This document shows positions 1 to 18,095 of a stretch of 64,000 nt of DNA, one piece after another; position 1 is the stretch's first letter; each line of letters starts with the position of its first letter. The DNA is from Acanthaster planci (taxonomy: Eukaryota > Echinodermata > Asteroidea > Valvatida > Acanthasteridae). The position numbers and the translations under genes are program-made. The DNA is taken from contig NW_019091421.1 of NCBI RefSeq assembly GCF_001949145.1, positions 1,156,206 to 1,220,205 on the forward strand, given 5' to 3'. Under the pieces are notes generated by a model, which made no database searches, was not told the DNA's origin, and saw nothing but the letters and a program-made list of their open reading frames with translations.

Positions 1-6775
<6,775 letters not shown>

Positions 6776-6778
<3 letters not shown>

Positions 6779-6804
6779 TGCCAATTTCGGAGGTTGCGAA
6801 AGAG
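6776..6804 (-). promoter_or_regulatory. RPL3: RPL3 first exon: TOP-type 5' UTR and start codon
   Basis: On the minus strand the stretch from 6804 begins CTCTTTCGCAACC, a pyrimidine tract typical of 5'-TOP mRNAs of ribosomal proteins. It then runs 26 nt to an ATG at 6778-6776 followed at once by GTGAAG, a usable donor. This fits exon 2, which starts at the second codon (SHRKF). It is the only ATG-GT on this strand seen between 4332 and 6800. The TOP tract would put the mRNA under mTOR/LARP1 translational control, which is family knowledge. The transcription start is inferred, not measured. Confidence 0.6.
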
Positions 6805-7296
6805 ACCGATAAAGAGGGAATCTGGACAGAAGGTCTCCGAACAGTATTCTCATATGAGTAGTGAAGTCAGGGTGCCAGATAACAAAACACGATCCTGTTT
6901 TTGCTAGACTGGCTTCCGACTGCCACTATTGACATTGCAGTTAAAAGTTGACTGTAAGGGGCGGGAACCAGTCCAGATTATCGCACCGCGCATGCACGCG
7001 CACCAGCACTGCCGGAACGCACTAGTTTTGGATAAAAGTTTTATCCCAAGAATTCATAAAGCCACTGAGCATTTCGGGAATGTCTTTGAAAAATTGTTAC
7101 GAATTATAGTGATTTAATATCTGATTTTAGACGTTCCTTTTCCGAAAGATACACTTTGGGCTGAAATTAGTTATCCGATTGGCCTTTGCCCTTTGACATG
7201 ACCGAACCGACGATGATCTTCTTGAGTTAATGAGAGAATGCACAGTGAGAAAGTCGCTGATCTTCTCTGCTTATTTTTTACCTAATCGGGGTAAAA
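6805..7296. promoter_or_regulatory. Bidirectional RPL3 / NDUFB10 promoter region
   Basis: The interval between the inferred RPL3 start (minus) and the NDUFB10 ATG (plus) is only 492 bp, a head-to-head arrangement. It contains a GC box GGGGCGGG (6958-6965) and an NRF1-like alternating stretch GCGCATGCACGCGC (6988-7001) in an otherwise AT-rich neighbourhood. NRF1 is a known activator of respiratory-chain genes, which would suit NDUFB10. Site function is inferred from sequence only. Confidence 0.55.
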
Positions 7297-10200
7297 ATGG
7301 GGGTTCTTGACGAATTCATAGGGAAAGCTTTCTATTATACTGTAGATGCACCGGTCACCCTTGTTAGAGGTAAGTTCGTGCACTCAAAAAGTGATTACAA
7401 AGCCATGCCAAGATTTGCAGTTATTAGACACTCCATCCAGCAGCGCACGACTAGAGAGGGCGCTTGACAAATCCAAAGTTAACTCAGCACATCATACATG
7501 TACATGTTTATATTTTACATGTTAATACTGCAAAAGCCGTGTCTTTTCCTTCTTTCCTTGATCATGTGAATTGCCCCTTTGCCAGGAAGCGGTCTCATAT
7601 CCAAAACCCAATTAAGGAAATGCGACACAAACCACCCCTTTTTTCATCTTACATTTATTTAGGGGCCTTGGCCTAACGTCATAAATAATGGCAGATCAGG
7701 GAATTGATTTGTTTGTCTGCTGTGCCCCAGAACTGTGGGGTCTGATGTCTGCTCCTCTTCCACGAACCTCACAGAAAAAAGAGCCTTTTTTGCCATAGGC
7801 TGTGCATGACGTTTAACAGGGCATGAACAGCAATTCCATTCGAGTGGTGTACCCATGTTACTTCATTTCCGCCATACCTTTGTTTTGAGTACCACGAAAG
7901 AAATGGGCCCAAACCATGTTAATTGGCTACAGCCACTTTCTGTACGTGTGTGTGTAATTCTTAGTCCCACTGGTTGAAATGGCAGTTGGCTGCAGTGCGC
8001 TGGGGGTCACACTGACCAATCACAGGGCTCCTCATTATTTATGCCCAAATTGAAGGAAGACAAGCAACAGCTGTTGGGTACACAAAGCCACTCAACAGAA
8101 AGTGTTCGCTGTGCGACAGCACGCTTACGTGCACTGGTCCCCAACGGCTGCGCGGCTAAGAATTATACACACACGTACGGAAAGTGGCTGTAGCCACTTT
8201 CCATGTCATGTGTATCGATCATAGCCGCAGCCAACCATTTGGTCGTGGCTCATCTTCGCAAGTACGTATGTGAGCCGCATGACTCTTAGACACTGACCAG
8301 GAAATAGTTGCACCTCTTTTTATTAAAAAGGCATGGTTTTGGCCTTTTTCTTTCTTGGTACTCAAAACAAAGGTATGTAAGCTATCTTACATAAAACTCT
8401 GAGGGGAAATGAAGCAACATTTCTATGGCTACAAATAGAATCGCTGTTTGTGCCCTGTTAAGCGTCATGCATAGCCTATGGAGAAAAAGGCTCTTTTTCT
8501 GTGGGGTTCATGGGAGAAGAGCAGACGTCAGACCCTGCAGTTCTGGGGGTATATCTGCCGTGCTATGCTGAGATCAGCAAGATCCCAAAGAAAATGAGGT
8601 GAAAAATAAGAAAAGACAGCCAATCCATCATCCATCAGTAATGAAAAAAAAAACTTGGAAAATAGGACTACCTACCATGCATGCTACGCCTACTTACTTG
8701 TAGTTGCAACTTCTAACCCTGCTGGTCATTTTCCACCTCTTCCATTCCATCCACGTCTTCACATGATTATGATGGAATATTTGGTCAACAACTACAACGT
8801 GCACACGTCCCCAATAGCTGCGTTTTATTCTTGTTCAACTGTGCTCTGATGGTGGTGGTATCACATTTGTAATCTGACTATATTGTTCAAATATTTGTTC
8901 AGTTTTCTTCTCTCATTCATGTTTATTGTGTTTGTATCTTTGAATGGTGGAAACACCAATGCTTGTGGGAAATTACAACAAAAAATGTCACCTCCTTTCT
9001 TTCAAGCAAATAGCGGATGCTAAACATTGTTTTCTTTACTTGGTCTAATATAGCTGTACTGAACAACATTAGCTTTGCAGATACTGAAAAAATTTAGCCA
9101 AGTAGGCCTTACTTTATAATCCGATTTACTGATTTTTTGGGGGACAGATTTTGTTGAGCGGCAACAGAACAGGCGCCCTTACTCCTACTACCACAGGAAG
9201 TACCGACGTGTGACTCCAGTTGAAGATTGCAACACTGATGATTATGTGTGCCTGTACGAAGCAGAGATGCAGTACAGGAGAGATAGGTGCTGAAACTCCA
9301 CAAGTTTTCTATTCATGAGCTCAGTACTTTACCTAAGGGGAGAGTTTCCTTTGCGAAATGTAGGACTAGAGCGTGTGGACTTTTGTGTATCCCTGTAATG
9401 AATTTTTCCTTCATACAACTATCGTTCAGCAAGTCTGCAGTCCTCACAACTATGGAGCAAGTATTTGTGAACTGCTTGTGCAAACGTTTGTCCTCTATTG
9501 TGTTTGAACAAATAACGTGAATGATTAAAAAAGTTACGTGAAAATGAAAATGTGCTTGTCATCTTCCTGTAAATTGACAGAAACACGGAGAAAAATGTGT
9601 AAACGACTGTGCAGTAGTTGTGCCTGATGTGAAGGATTACTGGTTGGGCTGTGTAGTCCTGACTTTCACAAAATCAGGAAAAACCAGACATTGAATTTTT
9701 GGCACATTGATTGGGATAGGAGGTGGTAAGGGGCTAAACAAGGCATTGAACTGCAATCAATTACAACCCAACCATTCAAGAAAAGATGCCCTCTGTGAAA
9801 TTACAAGAATATCTGTTTAATCATTGGCTAGTGTAAAAACTGTGCCATTGGATTATTACTACCACACTACATCTTACAAACCGAAACTATTTGACTGAAT
9901 TACCTAAACATTTATGGGGCTAAAAGCCAGGCTGCTGTAATTTAACTGCTGTTATCTTTCAGGTTGGTGGATCAGGAGATCATAATCCGCCTGCAGAAAC
10001 TTCTCGGCGAGTGCTCAACAAGGGAAGGGCCCAATGCCAAGTTTGCATGTAAACCCTTGCTAGACGAATATGATGTGGCCGCAACAAACTATGATACCAA
10101 ATGTGAGTCAGAAGGGGGGTGGATGGTGGGTGGTGGGGGAGGATTACTTGTTCTGTTTTAAGTTGGAGTGTATCTTATGGGAGGAGACTGTAGGCCTAAT

Positions 10201-10952
10201 TGGCCCTACCAGCTGTCTCAGACTGTTACCTGTATGTTGCCTAACCCAACCAACAGTGGCTAGTCTCACTCGTTATGTGCTCTGTAAGTGCATGCATATT
10301 ACAGGTTTTTGCACCATGACATTTGTTTGGGAAAAGAGAGTTCTCACAGCACAACCTGACAGTCACTGATGCGTTGAATGTTTTTGTAGATGATAGGAGC
10401 AAAATGCTGCACTTTGACATCAGTTTTACTCCTAAATTGATGAAATATAAGGATATTCTAATTCAGAAGTCAGCTTTGATGGATGAATGTATTGGTAAAA
10501 AAAAAAACCAACCATTAGATACCCCCTCAAAAGTCAGCTCAATAATTTTGTGTGTAATTCATGTGTATTTTAATGTTAGTAAAACTTCCAAGAACAAATA
10601 TGTTTCAGCAGTATTTGTTGTTGTGACCTTAACCTTGAACCCACCAGGTCCTTCATAATCTGTCATTAGGTCTTTGAAAGCTTTTTGTAAGATTGAAGAA
10701 TATTTTGCTCAGGCACTTGGAAGCTGGAGCCCAAAGAATGCAACATTGATAGATTTGAGATTGTCTCTAACAAAAAATGCCAGGCCAGTTACGGTCATAT
10801 ACATGCCCAAGCGTTAATTTTTCTTTATGTGGGATATGTTTCTTTGATCAGATGGAGGTTTGGGAGCGGCCGGCACTGCTGTTAGATGCATGATGAAACA
10901 GAAGCACCGTATGCTCGAAGAGAGGAGGAAGGCTAACGAGGCCAGCCAGTGA
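7297..10952 (+). CDS. NDUFB10: NADH dehydrogenase (ubiquinone) 1 beta subcomplex subunit 10 (PDSW)
   Basis: Accessory subunit of the mitochondrial complex I membrane arm, facing the intermembrane space. Exons are 7297-7369, 9148-9286, 9963-10102 and 10852-10952, with stop TGA at 10950-10952. All introns are GT-AG and phases agree (73, 212, 352, 453 nt), giving 150 aa. Diagnostic blocks are DAPVTLVRDFVERQQNRRPY, YYHRKYRRV, YVCLYEAEMQYRRDRLVDQE, KYGGLGAAGTAV and MKQKHRMLEERRK. Four family cysteines are kept as two pairs, C-x6-C in exon 2 and C-x11-C in exon 3, as in human NDUFB10. The N-terminus (MGVLDEFIGKAFYYTV) is shorter than in mammals; the ATG is the first after an in-frame stop at 7258-7260. 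The exon 2 donor is a weak GTGCTG, but reading frame and family alignment demand it. It shares a promoter region with RPL3. Confidence 0.95.
7725..8549. mobile_element. Large foldback (inverted-repeat) element in NDUFB10 intron 1
   Basis: The left arm, about 7725-7964, reappears as a diverged reverse complement at about 8157-8549. Matching landmarks are CTGTACGTGTGTGTGTAATT against AATTATACACACACGTACGG, CATACCTTTGTTTTGAGTAC against GTACTCAAAACAAAGGTATG, and CCCCAGAACTG against CAGTTCTGGGG. The spacer is 7965-8156. The right arm carries an extra insertion of about 130 bp (about 8200-8340) and begins with its own palindrome, GGAAAGTGGCT / AGCCACTTTCC around GT (8179-8202). No transposase is visible. 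Non-autonomous foldback DNA element is the best reading. Confidence 0.75.
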
Positions 10953-12556
10953 TGCCCCAGATGATGTACACGTATTGATGTAGAGTTAAAGAAGTTGCAG
11001 ATGTTGAATTTGACACACATGAAATCCGATGAAAATTAAGCAAAGGGTGTATGAAGAGATTTTAATTGGAAAAAGTGTACATGCATAGACGTACCTCACA
11101 TCTTGATGTACAGTGTACATTGTGTAGTTCCTTAGCAGAGGTTAAATGCCATACAACCCACTGCACAACAGAGACCTCTCGTGGCATTTTTGGGCTTACC
11201 ACAGAAACGGTTTGAAATGAGTGTTTGCGAAATGATGGATGCCAGGTGTATGCCACTGCAGAGGGTCTGTAATAGACAGTGGGTGTTTGTTTATTGCCCT
11301 CAGTGGTCATTGCTTCCTTCCTGCAGTTCAGATGCACATAATGTACAGGTCAGGAAATGACGTGACACAAATGTACAATGTACACATTCTTTCCCTTCCA
11401 GATTTCTGTGGAGTGCTGTACTTCATTTGCCAAAATGGACAAACTGTATGTGTACATGTAAATGTGGTCTTGGGGATTGCTGTGCAAATGAGAATATTGG
11501 TTTTTGTTGGCAGTTGATCTTGTAAAGATGAAGTTGAATTCAACCAAGTATAATTAATGATAGATTGCACGGTGATAGAAAGAAAACTTTTTTTGAAGTA
11601 AAACCTGTTTGAAGTACCTGGCATATTTCATTTTTCTCTGCAACTATTGGTTTACATAGGTTGTAAAAAGCATTGTTAGATCAAATACCAACCAAACACA
11701 CATGCATGCGTATGTTGACAAAACATAGTTTTGGTAGTGTTTTGCCTGCTTACATCTGCAAAATGAACGTTGGTGTTACAAACAACAGGCTGGGAACTTT
11801 TCTCAATCACCCAATTTCCTCTTTTTGAACTTGCTGTTAAAACATGCTGTTGCTCTTAACATGCTGTTAAAAAGACCGAATAATGTCTTTAGCAGTCTAA
11901 AAACTGTAGAACTGTCATTTGGTCTGACGACTTTCCACTTGCTGTTTGGGAAAAAATCATTCTGATGTTGAATTTTAAAGGGAATGATGACAGCGGGTGC
12001 TTTTTTTTTTGCCATTCATTTCAGGTGACACTTCCTGCATGGTTTTGCATTGGCAACTTTTTGAGTGGATTTAATAAATGTAATCTACTGTTGTTAAATT
12101 ACAGGTTGAGTGTTCATGCATATGATATACGATGTACATGTTTATGTCACACCCAGTTACTACCCACAGTACACCACCTTCACCAATGAGAGGTGTGGTT
12201 TTACGTTTGTTATAAAATTTTTGACATACTTGAAGACAAGAGACTACACAAAATGTGAACTTTTCCCTTGGAAAAATAGCTGTAAATGTAGATTTGTGGA
12301 AGCAATATTAGACCCTCCAAAAAACAGGACTGGCTTCATGTTTTCATGAAAAATAATTCACCCTGAAATATCTAAAATATGTGAACAAGTACAATGTAAT
12401 GGGAAACAGGAAACACATGCATATACTGTAGTATTTTATACACAGATCGAAGATTTCGGAAGTTCTTTTATCAAAGCGGTGTCCCTTTAATGCCTTTAAC
12501 ATACAGGTTCAAAGTAAAGCGCAACAGGAGTTCTATTTTTACTCATCTCATGCAAT
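10953..12556 (+). other. NDUFB10 downstream region / possible 3' UTR
   Basis: No coding sequence recognised. The first canonical AATAAA on the plus strand after the stop is at 12073-12078, so either the 3' UTR is about 1.1 kb or a variant signal is used earlier. The convergent tektin gene presumably ends near 12540. Confidence 0.35.
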
Positions 12557-12562
12557 TTTATT
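12557..12562 (-). terminator. Candidate polyadenylation signal of the tektin gene
   Basis: TTTATT on the plus strand reads AATAAA on the minus strand. It is the first canonical signal I see after the tektin stop codon and would give a 3' UTR of about 1 kb. Confidence 0.4.
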
Positions 12563-13558
12563 GAAAGCAAATTCTTCCAGAACACATACAGTTGCAAAAT
12601 AAAATACTTTTTTGTACCAAACAGAGCATCTTAGACAAAACAGTGAAAATTGCAAGCACTATTTAGGAGTTCATTTAATGTGCACATGGTATTATGAATA
12701 GCAATTATGATGATAAGGTGCATCATATGATAAAAAGTAAGTAGGACGGATTAAATTAGCGCTACGAAAGGTTATTGTACATGTACATATACACAACATT
12801 CTAAATTTACATTTTTAAGGGATACTTTTGGGAACGTGCACGGAAAGACTCATTTGCTCGAAAATTATCAAGCTGTCGCTGTCAAATGTCACGTCACGAA
12901 AAGATGTTTTGGAGCATGAATACTTTTGCTAATATATTTACAAGCTGGACAAAATTTCTTTTGCATAAAATTGGTTTTAAAAGAATTGGAAAAGGTAAGT
13001 GAATTTTTGGGATGTATTGTGCAGGTATAATTCTATTAAATTCAAGGCTAATGGCTGTGATATTGTTGGAAGTCGACACAGAAACTACACTAGCCTTCCC
13101 AACAGTTACAATATTGATTTGAACTTGTAAGCTGGAAACTAGCTTAAGATGTCAAAAATTGCTAGCCCATTCCTTTAATGCTTTAAGTCACCAAATTAAT
13201 CTTGTCATTTTGCCAGGCAGATAGTCTTTCAGTGTACATGTATCTCAAAACAAATATTGTCTTCACAAAATAAACCTTTTAGGGTTTTCCTCATCTTTGA
13301 AAGACTTGTAGTCAAGGTTCCTTGACAGCATTGCTGAAAAAAAACTTTAAGGTCGTCTCAGTTTTATGTTTTTTTTTAACCACTAATTCCAAATGCTTTT
13401 AATTCTAAAGCTGCTATGGATCATTTTCTTTCCAAGTGGGCAGTTCAATGCCATTTTGTCAATCCACATAGCACCTTTTCTATTTGATCAAGAAACCTGG
13501 ACAAAACAATTTCCCAGGCCTTTCAGACAAACAAGGAAGAGACCTTATTGACTGCATC

Positions 13559-16214
13559 TTACTGGTAACCAACCAGTCTAGATGTGGAGGGGTAACGGGT
13601 GCGGAACTTCATGCACTTGTCGCGGTCGATGAAGATGCTGTTTTTCTTGAGGGCAATCTGCTGCTCCAGGGACATGCGGGTGGCCATCAGATCATTGAGC
13701 GAGGCCCGGGAGTCAGCTAGTTTCTGCTCCAGTCTGTCGATGGAGTTCTGGATTTCGCCAACCTCTTGTACAAGTCTGTGATATCAGCCAAATAGATAAC
13801 AAGTGCAAGTGTCAGTGCAAATTGTTGACTTCCTCCAGGCCTAGTGTTCTACTGGTTCTTTCATAAATTTTATAGTGAATTTTTCGTGATTTACAGTACA
13901 TAACCTCCATAAAAGAAACTTCCTCTAAAATTTCTCCATGGAAGTCCTCAAAACTCTAAAAATTTCTTTACTCCACACCTGTAGTTCATTAATTTGAAAT
14001 GACTTGTGTACGTCCACTTATGCACTTTTTAGTTGTGCATTAAATAGGCTAAATTGATGTGTACAAGATATTAAATACCTGAAATGGGCAGGGTCTCTGC
14101 ACAGCTCAACATTGGGGCGATGGGTTCGGTGATCAAGGCGTGTCTGGGCCACCTTCATGGGTGCCTCCTTGTTCTTTATCTCCTGCTCCAGGTAGTCAAT
14201 GTTTTTCTCCATCTCAGCAATCTCCTCAACTGTCTGTTGGCAAAGGAAATGTTTGAAAATGTTGAATTTCAGGATCAAGTTTTCTTTCTGCAGATCACAT
14301 TTACGGTGTTTCATTTTATTCAGATTTAGCCCGAGTGTATGTTCTGGCCTTAACGGCTTTCTTTCTTTCTTTACCTTCTGAAGGTGGTTCTCATGCGCTG
14401 TCTTAGCATCGTTCATCTCCTGGATGCGGTTGGTGAACTCAGCATTGACTGTGTTGCACTGTTCTCTCATGTCATTGGAGGTATCAGTCAGGATCTGGTC
14501 TATCAGATTCCTGAGGGCCTGGGATGCCAGACGCTCGTGCTCAGCACGCACAATATTGTCGTGGGAGAATTGAGCCCACGACTCTGGTGTAGATTGCCTG
14601 GAAAGGAAAAAGTGTAGAAGAGAGAAGCATTATTTAGTCATCTACTGACAGATAAGTGTTATAACCACTTGCAAAAACGATAAAATAATGGCTGATTTTT
14701 TACCAATGGTGATTATAATACACAGTTTTTGTGAACAGTTTTCTCCGTAGAGTTACTTCAGTTACAAATTGTTGGTTCTTTATTGAGTGCACTTTGTGGA
14801 AAAGTGACTTATTACATTAATGAGAATTTGATAACAGACCCATTGTCTTGTGGGGCTTTACCAGCATTGCTTGGCCCAAATGATCAAATACAATAGCACT
14901 GATTACAAATCATAGTGTAGAGAAATGTAAGTTGATAAATACCGATCATCAAAGAAAAGGGAATCCATGAGCACGCTCAGCAGGGCTACAGCATTACTTA
15001 CGATGCATCAAACTTAGCCGAGCCCTCTTTGTACTGGATCTCGGTGGAATTGTTGTTGAGGTTGGCACACTTTTCGTCAATGTTGTAGTCTCGGACCTTA
15101 TCAGACCAATCCATGGTCAGTTTGTGCTTGGCACCTCGGTTCAGTCTGAAGAGTAAGACACAAAGGATGTTAGACTTTACCCAAAAGCTGTGACTGAGAT
15201 GGGTAAGCAAAGGGCTTAATTTAACAGGACAGATGATCATTCTTGGAACCAAAGGGGCAATTTTAAAAATGGTCTCTTACTTTGGCTAGTTAATTGATTA
15301 GTAATTATACTATGTTCAGTTGGAAGGGCAGGTCTTAGATATTTCTTCTTGCAGAAGATGAGCTATACCCATACTCACTTGATTTGTCTGTCAGCTTGCT
15401 CAAGGGTTCTCTTTAGCAGATCCTGAACTTTGCTGATAATTTCCACCTCCTGTAAAATAAATGAACAAGACAGAAATGAGGATTAAGCTTTTGAAAACCT
15501 GTTTTCAGACATTTCTTAATGGGAGAGGATTGTGGATTAAGTCAAACAATTTTGATTTTGCAAATATTTTTGTATTAAAACCAAAAAGGGAACTGAGACT
15601 TCATTGTTGAGTTATGTTTTAAGTACTGGTACCTTATTCAATGCCAACTCCACCCTGTCTCCAACCAGGTCAATTTCTCTCCGCCTCGCCCGGCAGTCTA
15701 GGTTGTCTCTAGCGATCATCATGGGCAGCTCTGTGGCATCCAAGGCATTGGCCAGCCGCTTCTTCTGGGCACACAGGAGGTCAGTCTCTTCAATCATCTC
15801 CTCGATCTCCCGGTTCAGCTCAAACTTCCAGAAGTTGATGTCGTGCATCCTCTCGGCCAGCTTCTTGGTGACATCGGCCTGCACACGCTGCGTGAGTGCC
15901 TCGGTTTCATTGGCCAGCTGCTTGGACTCGTGGCGCAGCCTCTCGGCATTGTCCCTGTCTGAGAAGCTCTGGTAGTACTTGGAGTAGTTGGCCTCATGCC
16001 ACTCCTTGGGGGTGTGCTTGCCGGACCGGAAGCCCATGGACGTAGGGGCACCCATGGCTGAGCCCCTGATGCCGGTCTCGGAGAGATTGCTCATATTGGC
16101 CAGGCTCTGGGCCAGCTCAGCGTCAGTCCTTGTCCCTACGGTGCCTTTATAGGGAGACATGGGTTTTGGTGGGGTGCGGGTTTTGGAAAGCAAGGTCGAT
16201 CCTGCCATCGCCAT
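13559..16214 (-). CDS. TEKT4: Tektin-4-like (tektin A1 type) axonemal filament protein
   Basis: Coiled-coil protein of ciliary and flagellar doublet microtubules. Coding exons are 16214-15633, 15449-15379, 15145-15002, 14597-14375, 14233-14079 and 13775-13559, stop TAA at 13561-13559. Phases agree (582, 653, 797, 1020, 1175, 1392 nt), giving 463 aa. The tektin signature nonapeptide RPNVELCRD lies in exon 5. Other family blocks are YSKYYQSFSDRDNAERLRHE, NREIEEMIEETDLL, LDATELPMMIARDNL and, in the last exon, FIDRDKCMKFRTRYP ending RLVGYQ. That C-terminus and the N-terminal block resemble TEKT4 more than TEKT1, 2, 3 or 5. The first 80 or so residues are a low-complexity head. An acceptor (TTTCTTTCCCCAG) at 16260 implies an untranslated first exon upstream. 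The subtype call is from remembered family sequences; a tektin is certain. Confidence 0.93.
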
Positions 16215-16259
16215 CTTGACAGGTGATTCTTTGGAGATACGATAGATGTGATGCTTAAT
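16215..16259 (-). other. Tektin 5' UTR segment of first coding exon
   Basis: The exon holding the tektin ATG begins at 16259, just after a strong polypyrimidine-AG acceptor on the minus strand. These 45 nt are therefore 5' UTR joined to an upstream non-coding exon. I could not place that exon: the strongest nearby donor, at 16310, would leave an intron of only 51 nt. Confidence 0.5.
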
Positions 16260-17099
16260 CTGGGGAAAGAAAAGTCACAGTTAGATTTTAAAAATATGTA
16301 CTGTACTTACCATGAGTACAGTAAAATATGAATTACCATTGACGAAAAGTATAATCAACAAAAGCAAAACTTTAGCAGCATTCTACTTGTAGTGATTTGC
16401 TGCATTGATGTGTATGTGTGTTGTACACATTCTAATAATTCGAGAACAAACAGAGTGACAGGTACTTTCTGTTCTTATTTTGCACTCATTTTTGGTGTGG
16501 TGAGCTGGCTTTTGGCAGTTGAGGAGGAAAGTCTCCAACACCACACTGACTAATTTGATAGGCCTACCAAAAGCTGAACTGAAACTTGAAATTAAATGTG
16601 GGCTAGCCCCTTGGGCTTATAAAAACAGGATAAGTTTTTACAACACAAAGTCAATTTTAAACTATTTCATTCCTGTCCCTACACAGGCATAATTTTGCCG
16701 AAAGAGACCTCTTTTGACCCTGCTGAATTTCCAATCACGCTTTACCCCCAAAGTAAGACAACGGTAAGAATTTACACAGTCAGCTGGTCAGTAGCCATGG
16801 TAGCTTCCAGTCCCAGTCAACACAGTGGCATAACGGTATTTTTGTCAGTTTCTAATTCTAGGCCTTCCTCATCAGCTCAGACTAAAAATCTCCTGAGATC
16901 GTGAGCAGAAATCTAAGCTACATATCAATAGCAGCTCTTAAATCTATGAAAATACTAAAATCCTTTACCAAAGTTGACTGACTCAGTGCTCCACATCCAC
17001 CTGTTCTGTACTCGGTTCGTCGAAGCAAATGGAACAACCGGTTTCCTTGCCCTCTATGTACACATGTATACAACACGCGAGAGCGCCCCTTTGTTGCTG

Positions 17100-17191
17100 G
17101 TTGCTATGGAGAGTTTATTCTGCACATTGTCCTCTCCGTTATGATTGGATCTCCACATTGGCAACGGTGCAATATCGCAAGATCTCGCGAG
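17100..17191 (-). promoter_or_regulatory. Putative tektin promoter: X-box-like, CCAAT and TCTCGCGAG motifs
   Basis: GTTGCTATGGAGAG at 17100-17113 resembles the RFX X-box (GTTGCCATGGCAAC type), the hallmark control site of ciliary genes; its first half matches well and the second half poorly. ATTGG at 17144-17148 is a CCAAT box on the minus strand. TCTCGCGAG at 17183-17191 is nine bases of the TCTCGCGAGA element, associated with BANP in vertebrates. The cluster is about 900 bp upstream of the tektin ATG and could also drive plus-strand transcription. Motifs are seen; function is inferred. Confidence 0.45.
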
Positions 17192-17940
17192 CCTTGACTA
17201 GTCTGTCAACGCCACCTATCGTTTTAGTTTATGTACTGTAGAGTTGTCACTGAATAGGAAACTAGACACCTTTACCGCGACGTCTATCCGACGGCTGATT
17301 TTAGGTTGAAGTTTTAACAATAGTGACTGTTTCATGTCACTTCAGGCCGGCCAAGGACCTATTAAGCAGAGTAGCCCGATTGGTACTAAAGAACTGTTCT
17401 TCCTTGGTTCCCACCGTCACCTGTATAAAGCACTAAATGCCAACAACGACAACATGTACACATGTAGTGACAAATATTTCTCAACCACCAGCAAAAATCT
17501 TGGACCCCCCCGAAGAGTTATGGTCATTGCTCTTTTTGTCAGCGAAAGCAGAGTGTACTGTTAACACTACACTTACATAAATGTAGCTCACTCCTTGTAA
17601 TGCTTATTTGTTCCGAGTAAAATTTAAAGCGCATTACTGCCCGAGGCTAACATTATTATTGTGTTCTTATGAAATTATTTAATCTAATTTTATCCCCTTT
17701 CTTCTCAAGCAGGAATGGCTAGATCTCAATTTAGTACGATACTGTATTTCTTCTTTGTGGATTATTCCTCTTTGTGGAATATAATGCTTGTCATTATTTT
17801 CCTTATTCTAATAAATGGATTCTTTGTAAAATGTCTGCTCTTTTGTTTGGTTCTGACTCTGATAACAGCCAGAGCAAGAACTTCGAAACAATAAAGGCGC
17901 CCCTTTAAGATAACAGGTAGACACAAGGAATCACGTGACA

Positions 17941-18095
17941 TGACGTCATGCGGTCATATTCGGTGATCCAACACTTCCTGTCGTCGACGTCTGATTCCGC
18001 AGCTGTTGAGAACCCACGATCTTCTGGTTGGAGACGTCGACTGAAATGGCCGAAATATCCGGTTTGTTGTACTGCTAATGGCTAAAATATAGCAG
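17941..18095 (+). promoter_or_regulatory. CRE promoter and probable untranslated first exon of DCUN1D3
   Basis: Begins with a perfect palindromic CRE, TGACGTCA (17941-17948), followed by an ETS-type site CACTTCCTG (17972-17980) and several CpGs in a CpG-poor landscape. Sequence up to 18095 ends AGCAG before a GTAGGT donor. A tiny upstream ORF, MAEISGLLYC, occupies 18046-18078. The next plus-strand acceptor that leads to a real gene is the DCUN1D3 coding exon at 37892, so this may be its first exon, leaving a 19.8 kb intron. A separate non-coding transcript is equally possible. Confidence 0.35.
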
